This document shows positions 1 to 5,208 of a stretch of 5,376 bases of DNA, piece by piece. The notes below the pieces were generated by a model, which worked only from the letters and a program-made list of their open reading frames with translations, was not told where the DNA came from and searched no databases. The position numbers and the translations under genes were made by a program. Position 1 is the stretch's first letter, and every line of letters starts with the position of its first letter. Location of the stretch: assembly GCA_028065725.1 (NCBI GenBank), contig JAPTVL010000273.1, forward strand, positions 1 to 5,376, read 5' to 3'. Source of the stretch: Betaproteobacteria bacterium. Its GTDB lineage: Bacteria; Pseudomonadota; Gammaproteobacteria; Burkholderiales; Rhodocyclaceae.

Positions 1-756
1 GAATGGCTGATTCGCCGCTCGGTGTGGATCATCGGCGGCGACGGCTGGGCCTACGACATCGGCTACGGCGGCCTCGACCACGTGCTGGCGCTGCCCTACG
101 ACGTCAACATCCTGGTGCTCGACACCGAGGTCTATTCCAACACCGGCGGCCAGACCTCCAAGGCCACGCCGCTCGGCGCGGTCGCCAAGTTCTCCGCCGG
201 CGGCAAGCCCACCGCGAAGAAGGATCTCGCCAAGCTGGCGAGCGACTACGGCCATGTCTATGTGGCGACAACAGCCTACGGGGCCAAGGACGTGCAGACC
301 CTGCGCGTGTTCCACGAGGCCGAGGCCTACCCCGGCCCCTCGCTCATCGTCGCCTACAGTCCCTGCATCGCCCACGGCTACGACATGCTCTACAACCAGC
401 GCCAGCAGGAGCTGGCGGTGAAGAGCGGGCACTGGCCGCTGTTTCGCTTCGACCCGCGGCTGGCGGAGGCGGGCGCCAATCCCTTCAAGCTCGATTCCGC
501 CGCGCCCAGCCAGCCGATCAAGGCTTTCATGGAATCGGAAACCCGCTTCGCCATGCTCGCGCGCAGCCATCCAGACGCCGCGCAGCGTTTCCTCGAGCTG
601 GCACAGCTGGACGCCGAGCGGCGCTTCAAAGCCTATCAGGACATGGCGCTGCGCCAAGACCGCCCGGAGGGCGAGCACCCTGGAGGGCATAAAGGTCTGG
701 CGGCGTACCCCTCGCGGGTGCAGGGCCATGCCGACGAAACCAAACCGGGAGCCTGA
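1..756 (+). CDS. nifJ: Pyruvate:ferredoxin (flavodoxin) oxidoreductase, C-terminal 251 residues (5' truncated by window edge)
   Basis: This is the last part of a large homodimeric cytoplasmic enzyme that oxidises pyruvate and CoA to acetyl-CoA and CO2 and passes electrons to ferredoxin or flavodoxin. The frame is open from base 1 to the TGA at 754-756, so the true start lies outside the window. Seen directly: the thiamine-diphosphate motif GDGWAYDIG from codon 13, the downstream TEVYSNTGGQTSKATP block (codons 43-58), and YSPCIAHG, whose Cys (codon 122) matches the C-terminal cysteine that helps hold the proximal [4Fe-4S] cluster in characterised enzymes. The region is the TPP-binding end of the single-chain PFOR/NifJ family. 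Recognisable family sequence fades near codon 219, leaving about 32 Gly/His/charged residues before the stop. The next gene begins one base after the stop, so the two are probably one operon. The nifJ symbol reflects family, not proof of a nitrogen-fixation role; a general fermentative or CO2-linked PFOR is equally possible. Confidence 0.95.
   Translation, partial: EWLIRRSVWIIGGDGWAYDIGYGGLDHVLALPYDVNILVLDTEVYSNTGGQTSKATPLGAVAKFSAGGKPTAKKDLAKLASDYGHVYVATTAYGAKDVQTLRVFHEAEAYPGPSLIVAYSPCIAHGYDMLYNQRQQELAVKSGHWPLFRFDPRLAEAGANPFKLDSAAPSQPIKAFMESETRFAMLARSHPDAAQRFLELAQLDAERRFKAYQDMALRQDRPEGEHPGGHKGLAAYPSRVQGHADETKPGA
747..751 (+). promoter_or_regulatory. Ribosome binding site deciding the start of the DHOD-like gene
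   Basis: GGGAG lies six bases upstream of the ATG at 758. This favours that start over the in-frame ATG at 728, which lies inside the preceding gene and would add ten hydrophilic residues not typical of the family. Confidence 0.7.
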
Positions 757-757
757 C

Positions 758-1771
758 ATGATCGATCTTTCCACCGACTACCTGGGCCTCAGGCTGAAGA
801 ACCCGCTGGTGCCTTCCGCCTCGCCACTGTCGCGGAATCTGGACACGGCGCTGCGGCTGGAGGATGCCGGCGCCGCCGCGCTGGTGATGTATTCGCTGTT
901 CGAGGAGGAGTTGCGGGCGGAAGACGCGATGCTCGACCGTTTCCTGCTGCACGCCGATCTCGGCCATGGCGAGGCGGATAGTTTCCTGCCCGGTCACGGA
1001 GAATTCAGGGGCGGGCTGGAGCGCTACCTCGAGCACCTGCAGCGCCTGAAGTCGCGGCTGGAGATCCCGGTGGTGGCGAGCCTCAACGGCGTCTCCCCGT
1101 CAGGCTGGGTTGAGCTCGGCCGCGCCTTGCAGCAGGCCGGCGCCGACGCGCTGGAACTCAACGTCTATAACGTCGCCGCCGAGATGCTGGAGTCTGGCGA
1201 GGCGGTGGAGGCGCGCTACCTGGGCCTGCTGCGCGAACTGCGCAGCGTGGTGAGTCTGCCCATCGTCATGAAGCTGTCGCCGTTCTTTTCATCGTTGCCG
1301 CATTTCGTGAAGCAGCTGGAAAACGCGGGTGCGAACGGGGTCGCGCTGTTCAACCGCTTCTATCAGCCGGACATCGATCTCGACAACCTCTACGTCATGG
1401 ACCAGTTGCACCTGTCGTATCCTGACGAAGCCCTGCTGCGCATCCGCTGGCTATCCATCCTGCATGGCCGCACCCGTCTGACCCTGGCCGCCACCGGCGG
1501 CGTGCACGGCCACGAGGAAGCCCTGAAGCTGTTGCTGGTCGGCGCCGACGTGGTGCATCTCGCGTCCTGCCTGCTGGAGCACGGGCCGGCCCGTCTCACG
1601 CAGATCCTGCACGACATGGAACGCTGGATGACGGCACGCGAATACACATCGGTCGCCCAACTCAAGGGCAGCATGAGCCAGAAAAATCTGTCCGATCCAA
1701 CTGCCATGGCACGCGCCAGTTACCTGCGCGTGCTCGACAGCTATTCGCCGCGGCCAGGGGTATGGTCGTAG
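758..1771 (+). CDS. Dihydroorotate dehydrogenase-like flavoprotein encoded beside PFOR
   Basis: A 337-residue TIM-barrel flavoprotein of the dihydroorotate dehydrogenase superfamily, predicted cytoplasmic and FMN-binding. Visible family segments are the N-terminal LKNPLVPSASPLSRN stretch, VASLNGVSPSGW, MKLSP (Lys172, the expected flavin-contacting lysine), and the phosphate-binding ATGGVHG (245-251) followed by GADVVHLAS. The true pyrimidine-pathway enzymes carry an NxSCPN-like or serine-bearing motif after the ELN strand. Here the sequence is ELNVYN (133-138), so the catalytic Cys/Ser base is absent at the expected place. It is therefore probably not the pyrD enzyme. From memory, DHOD-like proteins of this subgroup often sit next to nifJ-type PFOR genes; here the ATG follows the PFOR stop by one base, implying co-expression. 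Its reaction is unknown. A role in electron transfer or another flavin-dependent step linked to pyruvate oxidation is inference. The start is set by GGGAG six bases upstream. Confidence 0.9.
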   Translation: MIDLSTDYLGLRLKNPLVPSASPLSRNLDTALRLEDAGAAALVMYSLFEEELRAEDAMLDRFLLHADLGHGEADSFLPGHGEFRGGLERYLEHLQRLKSRLEIPVVASLNGVSPSGWVELGRALQQAGADALELNVYNVAAEMLESGEAVEARYLGLLRELRSVVSLPIVMKLSPFFSSLPHFVKQLENAGANGVALFNRFYQPDIDLDNLYVMDQLHLSYPDEALLRIRWLSILHGRTRLTLAATGGVHGHEEALKLLLVGADVVHLASCLLEHGPARLTQILHDMERWMTAREYTSVAQLKGSMSQKNLSDPTAMARASYLRVLDSYSPRPGVWS

Positions 1772-1785
1772 TCCCGGGGGGCGCG

Positions 1786-2148
1786 TCAAACGCGAATGAT
1801 GTCGCCCTTGAGCGAATACAGGATGGCGAGCACGTCCTTCTGGGTCGCCTCGTCGATGTCGTGCTTGGCCAGCGCGCCCATGATGTCGTCCATCACCGCC
1901 AGATATTCCTGCTCGCTGATGTTCATCCCCTGGTGCGCCGTTCGCATGTCTCTGCCCGTATAGGTTTCGGGGCCGCCCGATCCCGCCGCGAAGAACTCGC
2001 GCGCCAACTTCTTGGCGTGCTCGATATCCTCGATGTTCCTGAATCGGGTGCTGACCAGCGGATTCTCCAGATGGGCTGCGATGACGTCGTCCACCAGACC
2101 GGAAATGCCCTGCGGACCCCCCAGGCGTTCATAAAGCGATGTGCTCAT
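1786..2148 (-). CDS. glbN: Group I truncated hemoglobin
   Basis: A 120-residue 2-over-2 globin, a soluble haem protein likely to bind O2 or NO. The family signature is clear: LYERLGG at residues 5-11, the EFFAAGSGGPETYTG segment (51-65) linking helices E and F, and RDMRTAHQGMNIS with His72 as the proximal haem ligand. Aligned by eye with Mycobacterium HbN from memory, Phe36 matches CD1, while the distal positions read Ile23 (B10), Ala45 (E7) and Ala49 (E11). The usual Tyr B10 and Gln E11 would then be absent. Two adjacent ATGs exist at 2151 and 2148; GGAGG lies three bases from the first and six from the second, so the second is chosen. The gene stands 143 bases after yjdM on the same strand and converges on the DHOD-like gene with 14 bases between stops. 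Function as detoxifier, sensor or carrier cannot be told from sequence. Confidence 0.93.
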   Translation of the reverse strand: MSTSLYERLGGPQGISGLVDDVIAAHLENPLVSTRFRNIEDIEHAKKLAREFFAAGSGGPETYTGRDMRTAHQGMNISEQEYLAVMDDIMGALAKHDIDEATQKDVLAILYSLKGDIIRV

Positions 2149-2154
2149 CATGTA

Positions 2155-2159
2155 CCTCC
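2155..2159 (-). promoter_or_regulatory. Strong Shine-Dalgarno of the truncated hemoglobin gene
   Basis: On the minus strand, GGAGG sits within GGGGAGGT, six bases before the ATG at 2148 and only three before the tandem ATG at 2151. The spacing decides for the downstream ATG. This is the best ribosome binding site in the window. Confidence 0.75.
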
Positions 2160-2192
2160 CCAACGTTGCTTTGTGGATCGGGGTCGACGCTA

Positions 2193-2209
2193 CAACGCGC
2201 CGTGCGTTG
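2193..2209 (-). repeat. Perfect 6-bp inverted repeat upstream of the globin gene
   Basis: CAACGC and GCGTTG are separated by five bases, 45 bases upstream of the globin start. It could be an operator or an RNA hairpin. A further palindrome, CAACGTTG, lies at 2161-2168 directly before the Shine-Dalgarno and repeats the CAACG/CGTTG words. No known regulator consensus was recognised. Confidence 0.35.
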
Positions 2210-2291
2210 CGGCGATGATCAGCGCATGCCGAGCCATCGACCGTAAGCCTTTTTTGTAGCACACCGGAAATGGCGGGGATAGGGCGATCCG

Positions 2292-2633
2292 CTACGACGC
2301 CTTTTTGACGAATTCCGACTTCAGCCCCATCGCGCCGATGCCGTCGATCTTGCAGTCGATGTCGTGGTCGCCCTCGACCAGGCGAATGTTCTTCACCCGG
2401 GTCCCGACCTTGACCACCAGCGACGAACCCTTGACCTTCAGGTCCTTGATCACGGTGACGCTGTCGCCGTCGTGCAACTCGTTGCCGTTTGCATCGCGCA
2501 CCACGCGCGCCTGCTCGGTGCTTTCGGCCGCGTCCTGCGACCATTCATGCGCGCATTCCGGGCAGACGTACTGGCTGCCGTCTTCGTAGGTGAATTCCGA
2601 ACCGCATTTCGGGCATGGGGGCAAGCTGCTCAT
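2292..2633 (-). CDS. yjdM: YjdM/PhnA family zinc-ribbon protein
   Basis: A 113-residue protein matching the E. coli YjdM (formerly PhnA) family over its full length (about 111 residues there). The N-terminus is a zinc ribbon with Cys7, Cys10, Cys24 and Cys27 in two CPxC pairs. The C-terminal part carries the family hallmarks [24 protein letters not shown] and [19 protein letters not shown], ending KSEFVKK. It is small and soluble. The biochemical role of the family is not settled; it was named for its position near the phosphonate genes of E. coli, is distinct from phosphonoacetate hydrolase, and should not be read as proof of phosphonate use. The start has only a weak purine-rich site (AGAAAGATCAAG). 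The gene follows the acetyltransferase by 34 bases on the same strand, so co-transcription is likely. Confidence 0.95.
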   Translation of the reverse strand: MSSLPPCPKCGSEFTYEDGSQYVCPECAHEWSQDAAESTEQARVVRDANGNELHDGDSVTVIKDLKVKGSSLVVKVGTRVKNIRLVEGDHDIDCKIDGIGAMGLKSEFVKKAS

Positions 2634-2667
2634 CTTGATCTTTCTACTTGTGGGCTAACGCCCTGCT

Positions 2668-3186
2668 TCAGTCGTCGAGCGGAGGCTGCAAGGCCGGCGC
2701 GTCGGCTGGAAGCGATGGAGGGGGCATGATTCTATAGCTGTAACCATGCCGTTCAAAGCCGAGGGATTCGTAAAATGCATGTGCGCGCTCGCGCTTGAGA
2801 TTGGATGAGAGCGCAACCTTGTAGCAGCCCTTGTCCCCGCATAGTCGAAGCGCATGCTGCATCATGGCTTTTCCAATTCCTTGTCCCTGGTACTGCGGGT
2901 CAACGGCCACATCCTCGATCACGCCGGAAGGCGAACCCTGATGCCCGAGGTTGTCCATGATCAGCAGGGCGAGTGTGCCCACAATCCTGTCCTCGCAAAT
3001 CGCCACATACATCCGGTAATCGGGATAGCGCGACATGCGGTCGAACACACGTTCCGCTTCGGCCAGCGACAGCACCTCGCCATCGTCCATGTCGGGCTGG
3101 GCATGGAGACGGAGCACGTCTGGCAGGTCCGCCTTGGCGGCTTCACGGAAATGGAGAGAGGGACTCACTTGCTTTGTGCCAAACAC
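2668..3186 (-). CDS. GNAT family N-acetyltransferase
   Basis: A 172-residue GCN5-related acetyltransferase that would transfer the acetyl group of acetyl-CoA to an amine. Motif A is seen as VIEDVAVDPQYQGQGIGKAMM (89-109), with the pyrophosphate-binding Q-x-Q-G-x-G signature at 100-105; the preceding strand is RIVGTLALLIM. Motif B is KVALSSNLKRERAHAFYESLGF (123-144), which to my eye resembles the same part of PhnO aminoalkylphosphonate acetyltransferase, though the segment is common among GNATs. The C-terminal 18 or so residues are Pro/Ala-rich and probably disordered. The start is a GTG at 3186 with AGG five bases upstream; a second in-frame GTG at residue 7 has no better site. GC is about 59% by hand count over 2701-3180, somewhat below the neighbours, and the leader is AT-rich. 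yjdM follows after 34 bases. The substrate is unknown. Confidence 0.9.
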   Translation of the reverse strand: MFGTKQVSPSLHFREAAKADLPDVLRLHAQPDMDDGEVLSLAEAERVFDRMSRYPDYRMYVAICEDRIVGTLALLIMDNLGHQGSPSGVIEDVAVDPQYQGQGIGKAMMQHALRLCGDKGCYKVALSSNLKRERAHAFYESLGFERHGYSYRIMPPPSLPADAPALQPPLDD

Positions 3187-3250
3187 TCAAGCCTGCGCGG
3201 CGATTGGTATTGTTGATTTAATTGTCTTGTCTTCATCAAGTCCCGGAACA
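3187..3250 (-). promoter_or_regulatory. AT-rich leader, probable promoter region of the acetyltransferase-yjdM unit
   Basis: Between the response-regulator stop and the GTG start of the acetyltransferase lie 90 bases. The part at about 3205-3240 is conspicuously AT-rich in a GC-rich setting. On the minus strand TTGATG could serve as a -35 element, but no -10 with good spacing is evident. I see no hairpin with a T-run for the operon ending at 3277. Confidence 0.3.
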
Positions 3251-3276
3251 TGGCGCGGATAGCGTGTTTTCAGTGC

Positions 3277-3945
3277 TCACCGCCCTTCGCCGCGCCCCCC
3301 TGGCGCCACCTTGTGCTCAACCGCGAAAACCGCCGCTTCGACGCGCGACGACAGGTTGAGCTTGGCGAGGATGTGGCGGACGTGCAGCTTGACGGTGTCG
3401 TGGCTGATGTCGAGGGTGCGCGCGATGGCCTTGTTGCTTTCGCCACGGGACAGGTGAGTGAGGATTTCGCGTTCGCGCGGGGTCAGCGCGTCGAGCAGGG
3501 AGCCCACGTCCTGGCCTTTCTGGTCGTAGAGCTTGACGAGCTTGGCGGTCATCGCGGGGGCAACGACGGTTTCGCCACGTTGAGCGCGCTCGATGGCGTC
3601 GACCACTTCGTCGGGTTCCATGCTCTTCAACAGATAACCGTTGGCGCCGGCCCGGAGCGCCCGGGCGAGATCGTCTTCGGCTTCGGAGAGGGTGAGGATG
3701 AGCACCGGCAGGTCGAAGCCATCGGCCCGGAGTTGCTGCATCAGGGTAATGCCGTCGGTGCCGGGCATGTTGAGGTCGAGAATCAGGACATCGGGGCGAT
3801 GCGCTTTCAGCAGCATCGCGACCTCGTCCGGGTTGCCGGTGAAAGCGGTGACCTCGATGCTGCCGCTTTGTTCGAGCAGTTCGGCCAGGCCCTTGCGGAA
3901 CAGGGTGTGGTCGTCGACCAGGATGATGCGTGTTTTCATGCTCAT
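3277..3945 (-). CDS. NarL/FixJ-type response regulator with LuxR helix-turn-helix
   Basis: A 222-residue two-domain transcription regulator. The receiver domain (about 4-120) has the acidic pair Asp11-Asp12, phosphoacceptor Asp57 in LILDLNMPG, conserved Thr85 and Lys107. A linker of about 30 residues leads to the LuxR-type DNA-binding domain (about 152-211), with LTPREREIL at 154-162 and the recognition segment NKAIARTLDISHDTVKLHV at 171-189. It is the evident partner of the kinase upstream: the kinase stop TGA (3944-3942) overlaps this gene's ATG (3945-3943) as ATGA, typical of translational coupling. A second ATG two codons in (3939) is possible, but AGG four bases before the first favours the longer form. 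The family resemblance is closest to NarL/UhpA regulators. Targets are unknown, and I could not recognise a convincing NarL-type operator in the window. The short Gly/Arg-rich tail after residue 213 is probably disordered. Confidence 0.96.
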   Translation of the reverse strand: MSMKTRIILVDDHTLFRKGLAELLEQSGSIEVTAFTGNPDEVAMLLKAHRPDVLILDLNMPGTDGITLMQQLRADGFDLPVLILTLSEAEDDLARALRAGANGYLLKSMEPDEVVDAIERAQRGETVVAPAMTAKLVKLYDQKGQDVGSLLDALTPREREILTHLSRGESNKAIARTLDISHDTVKLHVRHILAKLNLSSRVEAAVFAVEHKVAPGGRGEGR

Positions 3946-5144
3946 GCGGCCTGCTCTGACTTGCGTTGCGGAAACACCAGGCGGATGACGGTGCCGCCGG
4001 CAGGGCGTGACTCCACGATGAGCTTGCCGTCCAGCTTGGCGGCGCGCTCGCGCATGATGGTGAGGCCGAAGCTCTTGCCCATGGTGGAGGATTCGTCCTT
4101 TTTCTTCTGCACCCCGACGCCGTCGTCGGCGACGTTGACGATGTACTGGCCGTTTTCCAGGTCGAAAGTGATGACGACGTGGCGCGCGCGGGCGTGCTTG
4201 GCGATGTTGTAGAGCGATTCCTGGATGATGTGGAAGACCTGGATCTCCTCGTCGGGCGACAGCGAGACGTCCTGCACCAGGTTGAGGAAATCGACGTCGG
4301 CATTGGCCTTCTTGCGGAAGCTCTTGGCCATTTCCTGGATCGCCGGGACCAGGCCGCGCGGGTTGATACGGTCGCGGTACTGGGTGATGAGGTCGCGCAG
4401 GTCGGCGTAGGCGAGGTCGACCGCCTCCTCGACGTCGCCGAGGTAGCGGTTCGCCTTGGGGTAGTCCTCGTGGCGCATGGCGTCGCTCAATACGGTCAGC
4501 CGCATCTTGGCGTAGGCCAGCGTCTGCGCCAGCGAATCGTGGATCTGGTTGGCCAGCATCTGGCGTTCGTTCATCAGCGAGATGCGCATGTTTTCGCGCG
4601 TCAGCCGCGCGTTTTCCAGCGCGATGCCGAGGTGCTCGCTGATCGAGCGGAACAGCAGGCGCACGTCTTCGGGGACGGTTTTGCCTTCTTCCAGGAACAG
4701 GTTGTAGACGCCCATGACCTGGTTCTTGTGCATCAGCGGCACCGCCACCACGGTGTTGCAGTTGTCGCTGAAATAGGCGTCATTCGCCTGGCGCTTGCAG
4801 AAGGCGACGTTGTTCCAGCTGCTCACCGTGACCTCGCGCGCGGCTTTGCCGCATACGCCGCAGTCGACGCTGACGATGTTCTCGTGCTCGACCAGTCCGG
4901 GCGGCAGGCCCACCGAACCGATGAGCCTGAGATGGGTGCGGTCGTCGGTGATCACGCGCACAGCGCCGGCTTGCGCGCCGGCCAGGCGGATCATGGTCGA
5001 CAGAAAGCGCCCCAGCAACTGTTCGACGTTGGCGTCGGTCGACAGGCTGGTGGTGATTTCAGACAGCACCCGCAACGCCGGGATACTGACGTTGCCCGAG
5101 TCGGGCGGGGTGTGCTGGATCAGCGGATGAATATTGTCAGTCAT
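3942..5144 (-). CDS. Soluble GAF-domain sensor histidine kinase (NarX/HPK7 type)
   Basis: A 400-residue cytoplasmic sensor kinase. No hydrophobic span long enough for a membrane helix is present. A GAF domain covers about 22-178 and contains Cys95-x2-Cys98, Cys116 and Cys129. After a helical linker (ENARLTRENMRISLMNERQ) comes the HisKA_3 dimerisation domain, with H-box NQIHDSLAQTL and phosphorylated His202. The HATPase domain has the N-box ESLYNIAKHA (Asn313), DDGVGV (340-345) and GKSFGLTIMRERA (356-368). This domain order and the absence of the classic HPK1 boxes place it with NarX/NarQ/DegS-type kinases. NarX also has a cytoplasmic cysteine cluster before its transmitter, but here the periplasmic sensor and HAMP are missing. 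It overlaps the response regulator by ATGA, so the two form one system. ATG 5144 is chosen because upstream sequence in frame is Arg/Pro-rich, overlaps another gene's end and lacks family features; the region before it is pyrimidine-rich, without a Shine-Dalgarno. The ligand is unknown. Confidence 0.93.
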   Translation of the reverse strand: MTDNIHPLIQHTPPDSGNVSIPALRVLSEITTSLSTDANVEQLLGRFLSTMIRLAGAQAGAVRVITDDRTHLRLIGSVGLPPGLVEHENIVSVDCGVCGKAAREVTVSSWNNVAFCKRQANDAYFSDNCNTVVAVPLMHKNQVMGVYNLFLEEGKTVPEDVRLLFRSISEHLGIALENARLTRENMRISLMNERQMLANQIHDSLAQTLAYAKMRLTVLSDAMRHEDYPKANRYLGDVEEAVDLAYADLRDLITQYRDRINPRGLVPAIQEMAKSFRKKANADVDFLNLVQDVSLSPDEEIQVFHIIQESLYNIAKHARARHVVITFDLENGQYIVNVADDGVGVQKKKDESSTMGKSFGLTIMRERAAKLDGKLIVESRPAGGTVIRLVFPQRKSEQAA

Positions 5145-5171
5145 GGCGCGGGAGGGATGAGGCAGCTTTTC

Positions 5172-5199
5172 AGCATATCCGATTTGAGTGCGATCCCAA
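5172..5199 (-). promoter_or_regulatory. Candidate sigma70-like promoter of the kinase-regulator operon
   Basis: Read on the minus strand, TTGGGA (5199-5194) and TATGCT (5177-5172) are spaced by 16 bases, each matching four of six consensus positions. Transcription from here would give a leader of about 20 bases before ATG 5144. The match is weak and could be chance; read-through from the upstream gene is the alternative. Confidence 0.25.
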
Positions 5200-5207
5200 G
5201 CTTTGGG
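5195..5207. repeat. 13-bp dyad in the gap before the kinase gene
   Basis: CCCAA-GCT-TTGGG, a five-base inverted repeat, begins one base beyond the stop codon of the upstream partial gene and overlaps the candidate -35 element. There is no T-run after it on the minus strand, so it is not an intrinsic terminator. An operator or chance are the options. Confidence 0.25.
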
Positions 5208-5208
5208 T

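Noticed and set aside
706..712. TACCCCT, matching the NarL heptamer consensus TACYYMT
   Set aside because: A lone heptamer of this degeneracy is expected a few times in 5.4 kb by chance. There is no inverted partner at 7-2-7 spacing, and it lies inside a coding region.
2250..2255. Run of six T on the plus strand as a terminator for plus-strand transcripts
   Set aside because: The upstream bases offer only a 5-bp stem with a loop of about 20 bases, too weak for an intrinsic terminator, and it lies almost 500 bases past the DHOD-like stop.
2152..2544. N-terminal extension of the globin frame up to 2544
   Set aside because: The extension overlaps yjdM out of frame and is Arg/Gly-rich without homology. 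A strong GGAGG marks the start at 2148.
2652..2663. GGGCTAACGCCC near the end of the acetyltransferase gene, resembling an integron attC core (GTTAGCC on the minus strand)
   Set aside because: Acetyltransferases are common cassette genes, so this was checked. No matching complementary core is found 50-130 bases upstream, and the motif is explained by its own 4-bp hairpin.
3297..3311. GC-rich 5-bp inverted repeat at the end of the response-regulator gene
   Set aside because: It lies within coding sequence and is not followed by a T-run, so it is not supported as a terminator.
3250..4303. Open frames of 320 codons (plus) and 328 codons (minus) across the response regulator
   Set aside because: Both are frame shadows of the regulator and kinase. 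The minus-strand one is an Arg/Pro/Ser-rich product typical of a shifted GC-rich reading frame.
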